Source of the DNA: a virus
DNA length: 23,837 nt
Direction: 5' to 3' (one strand)
IMG/VR virus record: IMGVR_UViG_3300044640_001328
Location: 1 to 23,837 of that record
Shown here: positions 6,261 through 13,405 of the stretch, piece after piece
Numbering within the stretch: position 1 is the first letter of the stretch
Layout of the letters: each line of letters opens with the position of its first letter
Position numbers and translations under genes: made by a program
The notes under the pieces: model-generated
Seen by the model: the letters and a program-made list of their open reading frames with translations, nothing else
Database searches by the model: none
Told to the model about the DNA's origin: nothing

Positions 6261-7083
6261 AAGCTATTGTGTCGAAGTTTTCAATTTTAAAATAACCCGC
6301 TTCTGGAATTCGTGCAATATTGAATGTGGTAAAGTCAGTATAACCACCCACATCAAAGTGGCTTGAGCTCGCACTCTGAATATGCACGTTTACCACGCCT
6401 GGCACTTTACGCAATTGCTCGATCATATCGTTTAAAACCAACTCTCCATTAAAAGGAAGCTCTTTCATATAAGCCTTAATTCTGTCTTCAATCGGTTGGC
6501 TGGGATTCCGAATACTCATTCCAGTATCGCTCAAAACCAATGGGTCACGGAAAACAACTAAATCCAAAATCAATTTATCGGCAGGATTGTTTACCACTTT
6601 AACTTTTACACCCGCATACTTAATCTCCTCGATATACGCCGTAAAGCTATCCAGTTGGTCATCAGTCAACGGTTCCAGGACCTCATTTACCTCACTGGCT
6701 ATTTTTACAATTAATCGGTTTGATTCCTGAGATTCTTTAACCGAGCAATATTTGACAATCTTTGAAGCTTCAATTTGTTCATCAGTGGCTAAAGTATTGT
6801 CGTACACGTCGCTATCGGTCATCAAGTAAAAGCCGTATTGAAAGTCCAAAGCCTTGTTTTTATACCAGTTTTTTGTGCCGGACTTTTGTTCGGAAATTCG
6901 GGTGTCGATGTCTATTGTGTGCTGGTCGAAAATCTTTTCGAGTGCCCAAATAGAAAAGGCGACCACAAATGTAAACAGCCTGTACAATGCCACCTTACTC
7001 GTGGAATTCATCGCCGATAAGTTTGGGTCGGTTGCTATTTGCGAAAGCATCGCTCCTTGTATTTCTTCTATTGTTCGTGCCAT
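6250..7083 (-). CDS. Baseplate protein J-like (Mu gp47 type)
   Basis: This 277-residue protein has the J-like layout: a helical N-terminus with early IEEIQGAMLSQIA, a central beta-alpha region with VVFRDPLVLSDTGM, then IEDRIKAYMKELPFNGELVL and IEQLRKVPGVVNVHI, the typical pattern for this family. In Mu and P2 the homologue forms the baseplate wedge that surrounds the hub. It abuts the 96-residue gene upstream (TAATG-type junction) and overlaps the gp48-like gene downstream. Confidence 0.75.
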   Translation of the reverse strand: MARTIEEIQGAMLSQIATDPNLSAMNSTSKVALYRLFTFVVAFSIWALEKIFDQHTIDIDTRISEQKSGTKNWYKNKALDFQYGFYLMTDSDVYDNTLATDEQIEASKIVKYCSVKESQESNRLIVKIASEVNEVLEPLTDDQLDSFTAYIEEIKYAGVKVKVVNNPADKLILDLVVFRDPLVLSDTGMSIRNPSQPIEDRIKAYMKELPFNGELVLNDMIEQLRKVPGVVNVHIQSASSSHFDVGGYTDFTTFNIARIPEAGYFKIENFDTIAYVV

Positions 7084-7373
7084 TATTGTACTATAAAGTT
7101 TGTTTCTATAATCATTGAGCCTATGCCTACTGGCGGATTGATTTCGCTTTCGTTAATCATTGCTGTAGCAATCATTTGTTTTTTTCCTCCAAAATAACGG
7201 GCTACATCATCATTTCTAAACACCGAAACTTGAGAGGTGAGTTTTTGTCCTGGCTCTAATTCTTCAGTGATAGAGATGCCATTGGCGATAGCCCACTCGA
7301 AAGCGGCTAAAACGTTCCCATCTTCTTGAATGGCAATGTCTAAAACTGATTGATTAGATAATACAGTTATCAC
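7083..7373 (-). CDS. Small LysM/tail-X-like protein
   Basis: This 96-residue protein begins MITVLSNQSVLDIAIQEDGN and continues with AFEWAIANGISITEELEPGQKL. That layout (strand, helix, helix, strand, with a G..L end) is LysM-like and resembles phage tail protein X. In contractile-tailed phages such proteins join the hub or baseplate and may contact peptidoglycan. It overlaps the 118-residue gene upstream by 4 nt and touches the J-like gene downstream. Confidence 0.55.
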   Translation of the reverse strand: MITVLSNQSVLDIAIQEDGNVLAAFEWAIANGISITEELEPGQKLTSQVSVFRNDDVARYFGGKKQMIATAMINESEINPPVGIGSMIIETNFIVQ

Positions 7374-7726
7374 GGATGCTCCTTTTTATATTTGTTAAAT
7401 TCTCTTACTTTGTCATCATACATTTTCTTGTAGAGAACGACTTGCTTTTTTAATAACTCTAACTCCTGTTGCAGTAGTTTTTCTTTACTATCAAAAAGCC
7501 TTTCTATGTTTTTGCATCGGTTTTCAATATCCTGGTACTTTTGTTCGTACCGAACACTCAAGTCGTCCAAAGCATTTTTATAAAGCTCTACTACTTTAGA
7601 ACCGTTATCTATTTCACTACCCGTTGCTTCCGCATTAAGCTTTTTTCTTGTAAAAAACCAACCGCAAAAACCGCCGATTCCGCCTGTAGCCGAAAGCAAA
7701 ATAATTTCATTAAGTAGTTCGCCCAT
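7370..7726 (-). CDS. Membrane-anchored coiled-coil protein
   Basis: This 118-residue protein has one glycine-rich N-terminal membrane span (about 8-26, then RKK) and a long, strongly charged coiled coil from about 40 to 118. I do not recognise a named family. The topology of a single N-terminal span plus coiled coil resembles an i-spanin (Rz), but the gene sits between gp46-like and LysM-like baseplate genes with 1- and 4-nt overlaps, and the window has another spanin candidate at 14981-15562. Either a second lysis factor or a tail-associated membrane protein is possible. Confidence 0.5.
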   Translation of the reverse strand: MGELLNEIILLSATGGIGGFCGWFFTRKKLNAEATGSEIDNGSKVVELYKNALDDLSVRYEQKYQDIENRCKNIERLFDSKEKLLQQELELLKKQVVLYKKMYDDKVREFNKYKKEHP

Positions 7727-8007
7727 TATCTATTTTTTATATTGATTAACTTTTTAATATCATCATAATTTTTATTATCACGTTTTAAAAACAATCTAAC
7801 CCGCTCCTCAAACTCTTGATCGTTCGCCTCAGCCTTTACAAGCTGTATCAAATTAGGAGCTAAAACGGGATCGCTCTTTAACTCTCCAGAGTTTAATCTT
7901 AAAATGATTCCAACCTCTTGCAGAGTGCTTTCGTCAATGAAAAAATCGCCGTTAATGATAGCTATATCATCTGTGTCATCCAATAATATGTCCTTAGCAA
8001 GTATCAT
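7726..8007 (-). CDS. Baseplate protein, Mu gp46/T4 gp25-like
   Basis: This 93-residue protein starts with an acidic strand segment (ILLDDTDDIAIINGDFFI), then EVGIILRLNSGELKSDP and a charged helical C-terminus. The small size, the early D-x-x-x-I-x-x-G-D-F pattern and the position between the spike gene and the J-like gene match the Bacteroidota form of Mu gp46. It would link the baseplate wedge to the sheath. It overlaps both neighbours by a single base (ATAATG-type junctions). Confidence 0.65.
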   Translation of the reverse strand: MILAKDILLDDTDDIAIINGDFFIDESTLQEVGIILRLNSGELKSDPVLAPNLIQLVKAEANDQEFEERVRLFLKRDNKNYDDIKKLINIKNR

Positions 8008-8567
8008 TATCCGTGTTTAATTTTTTCATTTTCAATATTTGATAAATCGGCTCTTTGCAAATTTGTAAACAGGCTAACCAAACTTTTTAATGCAGAACCC
8101 CCATCTTGGGGTACTGGAGTCCAAGTCGTAAAAACTTCTTGCATTTTTTGAATTATTAGCGTGTTTTTATCAACCTGTAATTTCAACTCTTTTGCATTTA
8201 CCAAACCGCCAAATTGATCCCCATTAAAAGTTAGTAGGCCGTCCTTTAAAACTATTTTAAACCCCGTTTCATCAATTATTTCTAATATTTCAATCTCATC
8301 GCATTCAATCAAAAAGGCATCGGCAATATTATTGTTAATGATACCTATAAGGCATTTTGTTTTAACTTTTGGCTTTTTATAAATTGAACCAATTCCGAGG
8401 TTAACATCGAAAAAATCCAAATCGTCAACTAAGCCGGTTGCAACCATTGTTTTTTTGTCCCAGTCAACTGATTTCACATTGCACCAATGCGTTTGAACAT
8501 CAATCAGTTTTTTAGTTCTCTCGTTGAGAACCGCGCCAAGCTCCGTTATGTTATCTCCTCGTTTCAA
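8007..8567 (-). CDS. Baseplate spike protein, gpV/Mu gp45-like
   Basis: This 186-residue protein fits gpV in size and gene order (after gpP, before gp46). Residues 30-105 have the alternating pattern expected of the OB-fold (VKSVDWDKKTMVATGLVDDL, then KKPKVKTKCLIGIINN), followed by a short beta segment (GFKIVLKDGLLTFNGDQFGG) that may form the spike shaft, and a C-terminal helix. The trimer would puncture the outer membrane. It overlaps the hub gene by 4 nt. Confidence 0.65.
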   Translation of the reverse strand: MKRGDNITELGAVLNERTKKLIDVQTHWCNVKSVDWDKKTMVATGLVDDLDFFDVNLGIGSIYKKPKVKTKCLIGIINNNIADAFLIECDEIEILEIIDETGFKIVLKDGLLTFNGDQFGGLVNAKELKLQVDKNTLIIQKMQEVFTTWTPVPQDGGSALKSLVSLFTNLQRADLSNIENEKIKHG

Positions 8568-9544
8568 CTTGTTTTTTGATCTAATTTTATAACCTGACGA
8601 ATTCCCTCCCGGTTAAATGTTTTTGCAACTCCTTCGATATAATAAAGTCCGTTCCTATCATCATATAAGGAACTTGTTAAATCCGCTTTTTGTCCGTGCT
8701 TTACTGATGGAATTCCAAAAGCAGTAAATGACCCATCGAACCGGTCTTGCTTACTTTTTTCGAAGTCCAGTTTTACCAAAACTTCGAGTTCACTTTTTGT
8801 TTTATTATAATGAGTGAGCTGTCTTGTTTGCCCGTCTTTATCTCCAAACTCCACTTCAATTTTTGTCCCATTCGATAAAGTTGAAACTCCTTTGATTAAT
8901 ATTTGAATATCGTCTTTACGGACGTAATTCAGAGAGCTGCTTACACAGTTTCGCTCTAAGTCAAAGTTCACTTTTGCCTCATCGCTGTCATCGGAATAAT
9001 ACTTACCACACACAAGAACCGGAGAGCCGTTGACCGTTTTAAAGTAAGTATTCAATTTCCACGGCTCTTGTTGCAATTTTTCTAAAACTTCGGCAACCGT
9101 AGTTTTAGGAAAGCGAACACTTCCTATTTGAACACCTTCCAAAGCATCAATTTTATAACCTGGTGCAATATTGGAAAGCAACTCTTTGAGGCTAATATTT
9201 GGACTACTAAAGTTTACAGGAATTTGTTTGAGCTTCCACATTTCGTCCTGCAGTTTTATTCTAATCGGAATATCTGCAGAAACTTCTGTTATATAGCCTC
9301 GGAACTCCTCGACATTATTGCCATTATAGCCAAAAGCAATCGTTACATAATCGCCCCGGCGAAAAGTATTACGTACACTGTTTTTATCAAAGAACTTTAC
9401 TTTACGTGGAATCACTATTTCAGCTGTATCCGTTAAAAGCTTCCACGAGCTTTCAACGACTATTTCAGTAACTTGGGTTAAAGTAATTGCTGGTCGCCTT
9501 TCATTTTCCGAAAAGACTATTTTACAATTCATCGCTAGGGTCAT
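8564..9544 (-). CDS. Tail hub protein, Mu gpP/P2 gpD-like
   Basis: This 326-residue protein lies between the DUF6046-like protein and the spike gene, as expected for gpP. It has the beta-rich hub pattern: an early segment ending in WKLLTDTAEIVIPR, then FRRGDYVTIAFGYNG and EEFRGYITEVSADIPIRIKL, and a middle helical segment (VAEVLEKLQQEPWKL) typical of gpD hub domains. It would form the trimeric hub between tube and spike. It overlaps its neighbours by 4 nt on both sides. Confidence 0.7.
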   Translation of the reverse strand: MTLAMNCKIVFSENERRPAITLTQVTEIVVESSWKLLTDTAEIVIPRKVKFFDKNSVRNTFRRGDYVTIAFGYNGNNVEEFRGYITEVSADIPIRIKLQDEMWKLKQIPVNFSSPNISLKELLSNIAPGYKIDALEGVQIGSVRFPKTTVAEVLEKLQQEPWKLNTYFKTVNGSPVLVCGKYYSDDSDEAKVNFDLERNCVSSSLNYVRKDDIQILIKGVSTLSNGTKIEVEFGDKDGQTRQLTHYNKTKSELEVLVKLDFEKSKQDRFDGSFTAFGIPSVKHGQKADLTSSLYDDRNGLYYIEGVAKTFNREGIRQVIKLDQKTS

Positions 9545-10182
9545 ACCTTCTTATTTGTGTCTGGCAAAATCAAAACAATAGACTCATCCGAACTTAAAGA
9601 CATTGAGAAAGGAATAATACCTGGAGAACCCTGTACGCTTTCTTCTTTATAGTCATCAATTGTAATGGCGTGAATATTTTTGTTAGTAAACAGGCTCCCA
9701 CTTATTTCAATTGATGCCGCTAAATTTTCCCATTCTCCCAAAGTTTTAATTTGGTCAGTCGCACTCATTTCGGGCGTATCTATCGCCATTCCTTTAACAT
9801 CAATTATCCAATCATCAAATCCAAATATTTCTCTAACGGTACCGTTGCTTCCTAAAAGATTTGTTTTTGTAATATTTTTTGCTCTACGAAATGAAAACAA
9901 GGTTGCAGGTGGCAATGTAAAGTCCGGCATTTGTTTATCGTCTAAAACTCCATTCGAGTTATATTGTTTATACGTTCCGCCTTTAAATTTTAGAAGCCCA
10001 ATTATAGGCGTACCCATCCAGCTGGTTGCTTCCGATTTATGGTAATCTTTTATAATTTCGATCCCTTTGTAATCAAAGGTTTCCTTTTGCTCTTTTGATA
10101 AAGGCTCCGTAATAAATACGGGAGCGTTAATCCCAAAAGCGGCTTGAAATAATTGCGAAAGGTTGTATCTTGAATCTGCCAT
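9541..10182 (-). CDS. Tail protein, probably DUF6046 family
   Basis: This 213-residue protein sits between tape measure and hub, where Mu has gp43 (N). It contains PPATLFSFRRAKNI around 91-104 and FGFDDWIIDVKGMAI around 120-134, a pattern I associate with the DUF6046 family of Bacteroidota phages, though I could not check this. The likely role is a distal-tail or hub-connecting component. It overlaps the hub gene by 4 nt and follows the tape measure by one base. Confidence 0.5.
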   Translation of the reverse strand: MADSRYNLSQLFQAAFGINAPVFITEPLSKEQKETFDYKGIEIIKDYHKSEATSWMGTPIIGLLKFKGGTYKQYNSNGVLDDKQMPDFTLPPATLFSFRRAKNITKTNLLGSNGTVREIFGFDDWIIDVKGMAIDTPEMSATDQIKTLGEWENLAASIEISGSLFTNKNIHAITIDDYKEESVQGSPGIIPFSMSLSSDESIVLILPDTNKKV

Positions 10183-10183
10183 T

Positions 10184-12196
10184 TTATCCTATTTGTATCA
10201 CTCCGTCACGAAGACGATCAATTATTAACCCGGTTACTTCATCGGCTATTTTTCGTATATCCATTGAACCGTTTACCCCAAAATGATTATTAACTGTTAA
10301 GTTTTGAACTATTGACTTACTTACGTTATTGCCATCAGTTGCAGTTACTCCCGCGTTTTTAGTATTTTTATCGGTAGTGGTTTGCCCTAAATTTTTTAAA
10401 GATATTGTGCCGGGTGTTTCGGTTTTTGAATCTAAAACTACTTTTGATTTTTTGGTCGCGGTTTGCTTTTGATCTGCTTTTGCTTCAAGCGCCTCTTTTG
10501 CATTTTGTTCTTTTTCGCCTTTGGTAACTAATTTGTTATCGTTTCTAAATTTCTCAATTTTTTTGGCCAAAGAGTCCAAACCAACCATTTCAAATAATTG
10601 TTGCATTGGTTTCAATATAGCATCTATAATAACCATTCCAATACGTTTTAAGCCCCCAATAATTCCATCCGTTTTAAAAGCGGTTTTAATACTTTCCCAA
10701 TGGTCGTAAATTGATTTGAACGCTCCGATGACAATTCCAATTGGTCCCAATAATAAACTCATTGCCGCACCCCAACTGTCCCAGTAATTAATTATGGTAG
10801 CCACCACGGCAATAAGTGCTACAATAGCAAGAATTATTACACCTATTGGGTTTGCAGTCATTGCCGCATTCAATCCCATTTGTGCGGCAGTGGCTAAGCC
10901 AGTTATTCCAGTCCAAACCCGTTGAGCAACAGATACAATTTTTGTTTTTGCCGCACTTATTAAGGATTGATCTGCTGTTAAACCTAGCATTGTTTTTACG
11001 CCACTTAATGCCGTTTTATATCCTTCGTAAGCGTTTTTTCCGTCGGCCATAATACTAATAGCATTTGCTCCAGCACTTACATAAGGAGAATAAGCTGCGG
11101 TGTATTCGCCTATTGCAATTTTAGCGTCATTGTACCATGCGTTAAGCCTGCTTTGCTTTTCGGCTGTAGTATCCATCATCACAGCCGCCTGTTCTTGTGC
11201 AGTATTGGTGTTTACAATTTTGCTCCTTAGTTCATCCTGAGCGTCTACACTGTTTAGCATTATACTTGCAGCAGCCGCATTTTCAGTACCAAACATTTGA
11301 GCCATAATTGTAGCATCGCCTTGTGCTTTTTTAAGCTCTCGTAAACGGGTAGTCAATGGTAGCGAGGTATTAGAAACCACATTCATATTAACACCTAATC
11401 GGCTTAATTTTTCAACGGCTTCTTTAGGCAATACATCTACTCCAGCCATTTTACCTAATACATTACGCAAAGCAACACCCGCCTCCGAGCCTTCTTTTCC
11501 ACCAGCGGCTAATGCTTGCAAAACGGCGTTTGTTTCTTCAAAGGAAACATTCGATTGTTTGGCCTGGACCCCCGCTACTTTTAAAGCTGCCGCAATACTT
11601 GGAACTTCTGCCGCTCCTTCTTTTGCACCAGCCGCCATAATGTTCATCATTCGAGTCATCTCTTCTTGAGCTGCAGTAGGATCGGATAAGTCTACGCCGT
11701 ACTGAAGCATCGCTGTGGTAAGAGCATCTACAGAACCTGCCGCATCGTTACCCATTGTTTTAGAAAGTGTACGAACATTGCGTTCCATCTTTTCTAAAGC
11801 TTCGGGCGATTTGGCAATATCAGGGCCTAAACGGGAAAGCAAGGTTTTATAAGTGTTCAAACTATCCGTTGCCTCTCCGCCAAAGTCTTTGGCACTTTTG
11901 CGGGCTTTTTCGCCCAAATCGTCAAGTGCCGCACCGGTAACTCCCGTAATGGCAGAAACCTCTGCAAGTCCGCTTTCGTAACTTATGAAAGGTGCGTTTA
12001 GATTTTCAAATCGTTGGTTTAAATTTTGAGCCGATTGCGATATAGCTTGCAAATCGATTGCGTTTAATCTTTTAAAGCAAGCCCCTAAATTATCAACTCG
12101 TGTACTAGCCGTATTTACAACCTCTTGTACTTTCTGTACCGAGTTTGAAATTAAGTCCTTGAACTTTAGTTCCCAAGTTGTAATTGCGTTTGACAT
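10184..12196 (-). CDS. Tail tape measure protein
   Basis: This 670-residue protein has an N-terminal coiled-coil region (about 10-70), then the conserved tape-measure core with YESGLAEVSAITGVTG, KDFGGEATDSLNTYKTL and EVPSIAAALKVAGVQAKQS, rich in Ala, Gly and Gln. A very hydrophobic part at about 445-500 (ANPIGVIILAIVALIAVVAT) is typical of the membrane-active segment, and a Lys/Thr-rich C-terminal linker follows. The size implies a fairly short tail. It is followed at once by the DUF6046-like gene and preceded by 190 bp that contain a plus-strand cassette. Confidence 0.85.
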   Translation of the reverse strand: MSNAITTWELKFKDLISNSVQKVQEVVNTASTRVDNLGACFKRLNAIDLQAISQSAQNLNQRFENLNAPFISYESGLAEVSAITGVTGAALDDLGEKARKSAKDFGGEATDSLNTYKTLLSRLGPDIAKSPEALEKMERNVRTLSKTMGNDAAGSVDALTTAMLQYGVDLSDPTAAQEEMTRMMNIMAAGAKEGAAEVPSIAAALKVAGVQAKQSNVSFEETNAVLQALAAGGKEGSEAGVALRNVLGKMAGVDVLPKEAVEKLSRLGVNMNVVSNTSLPLTTRLRELKKAQGDATIMAQMFGTENAAAASIMLNSVDAQDELRSKIVNTNTAQEQAAVMMDTTAEKQSRLNAWYNDAKIAIGEYTAAYSPYVSAGANAISIMADGKNAYEGYKTALSGVKTMLGLTADQSLISAAKTKIVSVAQRVWTGITGLATAAQMGLNAAMTANPIGVIILAIVALIAVVATIINYWDSWGAAMSLLLGPIGIVIGAFKSIYDHWESIKTAFKTDGIIGGLKRIGMVIIDAILKPMQQLFEMVGLDSLAKKIEKFRNDNKLVTKGEKEQNAKEALEAKADQKQTATKKSKVVLDSKTETPGTISLKNLGQTTTDKNTKNAGVTATDGNNVSKSIVQNLTVNNHFGVNGSMDIRKIADEVTGLIIDRLRDGVIQIG

Positions 12197-12210
12197 TTTT
12201 ATTATCTTTG
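12178..12210 (+). promoter_or_regulatory. Flavobacterial-type promoter for the 55-residue plus-strand gene
   Basis: TTG at 12178-12180, a 22-nt spacer and TATCTTTG at 12203-12210 match TTG-N(17-23)-TAnnTTTG exactly. The start codon of the plus-strand gene lies 17 nt beyond the -7 box, giving a short leader. The -33 box lies within the first codons of the tape measure gene on the other strand. Confidence 0.65.
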
Positions 12211-12227
12211 CTCAAATTCGTATAACG

Positions 12228-12395
12228 ATGTATGAAACTTTTACTTTTTATGTGATTATGGCCTTTGTGATTTTTATTTCACTACTATTGGCTAACACTT
12301 TTATTGTTCCTAAATTTTTGAAAGTGGTTTTATTTTTTCTTAAAGCAATTGAAAAGGTTTTAAACAAAAGAGCTCAAAAAAGGTTATCGAGATAA
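12228..12395 (+). CDS. 55-residue membrane protein, opposite to the late operon (moron-like)
   Basis: An ATG at 12228 opens 55 codons ending in TAA. The product has one membrane span at about 7-28 (YVIMAFVIFISLLLANTFIV) followed by an amphipathic, strongly basic tail (KVVLFFLKAIEKVL, then NKRAQKRLSR). The frame stays open further upstream, but ATG 12228 is chosen because a consensus promoter ends 17 nt before it. An intrinsic terminator begins directly after the stop. It is therefore an independent unit in the gap between tape measure and tail chaperone, transcribed against both. Its 3' end overlaps the end of the frameshift extension by 12 bp. Small basic membrane proteins of this kind serve as superinfection exclusion factors, antiholins or type I-like toxins; the sequence does not say which. 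I recognise no family. Confidence 0.65.
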   Translation: MYETFTFYVIMAFVIFISLLLANTFIVPKFLKVVLFFLKAIEKVLNKRAQKRLSR

Positions 12396-12967
12396 GAACG
12401 CCTTTCCAAATTCGAAGAGGGCGTTTTTTATAACTATTTCAAGCGCTTCATTTTCCTTTTTTCGCACATAAGCCCACTCATTGTATAACTTCGACCATTC
12501 CTTATTGGAAAGCTCTTCGGGGTTAACTTTAAGAGAAAACCGCAGGATAGCATTTACTTTTTCTATCCATTGGTTTTCGTCCTCTTTGTCCTCTGGGTCA
12601 AGTTCAGACCCTTCTAAAGCTTTTTTATCTCGCTCTTAACACCGCTTATTAAAGTTGTAATATTTTCTACAAGTGCCAGATACATTGCGCCATTATTTTC
12701 AAGGGCTTCCATATCGCCCTCTAAAACGCATCCTAACAAGATTTTTGAGGCTCCGTTGATATCGTTTTTGCCGTTAGCACTCGTAATGGCTTGAATTACG
12801 CTTCGACTAGGGCGTTTTACCAAATAATAAAAATCTACGCCTTCATCGTCGGTAACGATAATTTCACGCAAGTTCGATTTTCCACCTACTTTGCCTTCGT
12901 GTTCCGCCACCGCTTCCGCTGTGTATGGCTTAACAATAACCTCTTTTTTGTTTTCAACTTCTGGCAT
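12384..12967 (-). CDS. Tail assembly chaperone, long form made by -1 frameshift
   Basis: The short frame (12614-12967) ends ...SEIKKL-stop. At codons AAA AAG, the heptamer A AAA AAG (12626-12620) permits a -1 slip. The -1 frame then runs 78 codons without interruption to a TAA at 12386-12384, beginning ALEGSELDPEDKEDENQW and ending NALFEFGKAFLSR, giving a fusion of about 194 residues. The extension has no start codon of its own near its beginning and is rich in charged residues, W and helices, as expected for the second half of a tail chaperone pair (Mu gp41/gp42, lambda G/GT). Location between tube and tape measure is the conserved one. Confidence 0.75.
12396..12430 (+). terminator. Intrinsic terminator of the plus-strand 55-residue gene
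   Basis: AACGCC at 12397-12402 pairs with GGCGTT at 12420-12425, with some further weak pairs inside, and the stem is followed by TTTTTT at 12424-12429. On the minus strand the same hairpin is followed by CTTATCTCG, not a U tract, so it should stop the plus-strand unit without blocking the late operon. Confidence 0.65.
12614..12967 (-). CDS. Tail assembly chaperone, short form
   Basis: From ATG 12967 (MPEVENKKEVIVKP) this encodes 117 residues; an in-frame ATG 21 nt upstream would overlap the tube gene and is less likely. Features include EAVAEHEGKVGGKSNLREIIVTD, DFYYLVKRPSRSVIQAI and a helical C-terminus. It follows the tube gene with almost no gap. Together with the frameshifted long form it would coat the tape measure during tail assembly. 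The slippery site lies just before the stop codon. Confidence 0.7.
   Translation of the reverse strand: MPEVENKKEVIVKPYTAEAVAEHEGKVGGKSNLREIIVTDDEGVDFYYLVKRPSRSVIQAITSANGKNDINGASKILLGCVLEGDMEALENNGAMYLALVENITTLISGVKSEIKKL
12620..12626 (-). other. Slippery heptamer A AAA AAG for -1 frameshifting
   Basis: In minus-strand sense the codons ATA AAA AAG give the canonical X XXY YYZ heptamer A AAA AAG, two codons before the stop of the short chaperone frame. The -1 frame is then open for 78 codons. Its position at the end of the first chaperone frame is the same as in lambda and Mu. Confidence 0.7.
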
Positions 12968-12972
12968 ATTTT

Positions 12973-13404
12973 TTAGATTACATTCCACTCAATGTGGCTG
13001 ATTAATAATTCATATTTTGTGGCAATGCTCATATCGTTTTGTTTTACTTCAACGCCATCGCCCATAAACTCCGCATTGCGAATTCTATCTTTTTTGATAG
13101 ATCCGTTTTCAGTTTCATACTCCACAACAATATCAAAAGGAGCGATGTCCTGAATTGTTTTACCTGCAGGTAATGCAAGTTTCAAAGCATCAACCTCCTC
13201 TTTTAAAAGCGTAATGGTTGCTTTCGCCTCATAGTTCCCACGACCTCGACCAATGGGAAATGCTCCCGCTCCGTAAACGTTCTCCTTTTTTTGCGAGTCG
13301 CTGTATGCGAGTTCCGTAACTCCTTCTAGGTCTCTACCTAAAAGATTGGCAGTAACTGCGTTCCAGCCCTGCATTACACCGAATTTATTTACTATCGTGC
13401 TCAT
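12973..13404 (-). CDS. Tail tube protein
   Basis: This 143-residue protein lies directly after the sheath (1 bp gap) as the tube does in Mu (gpM). It is beta-rich, with GVTELAYSDSQKKENVYGAG, YEAKATITLLKEEVDAL and a final ATKYELLISHIEWNV, resembling the Bacteroidota tube family. It polymerises into the inner tube around the tape measure. A tube role is supported by size, order and pattern rather than a motif. Confidence 0.7.
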   Translation of the reverse strand: MSTIVNKFGVMQGWNAVTANLLGRDLEGVTELAYSDSQKKENVYGAGAFPIGRGRGNYEAKATITLLKEEVDALKLALPAGKTIQDIAPFDIVVEYETENGSIKKDRIRNAEFMGDGVEVKQNDMSIATKYELLISHIEWNVI

Positions 13405-13405
13405 C

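Noticed and set aside
6762-11052. Plus-strand frames opposite baseplate and tape measure genes
   Set aside because: Shadows of the minus-strand genes; no independent promoter, and compositions rich in Cys, Phe and Ile typical of antisense frames.
12159-12227. Longer N-terminus for the plus-strand 55-residue protein
   Set aside because: The consensus promoter -7 box (12203-12210) lies downstream of that start, so it would not be in the transcript.
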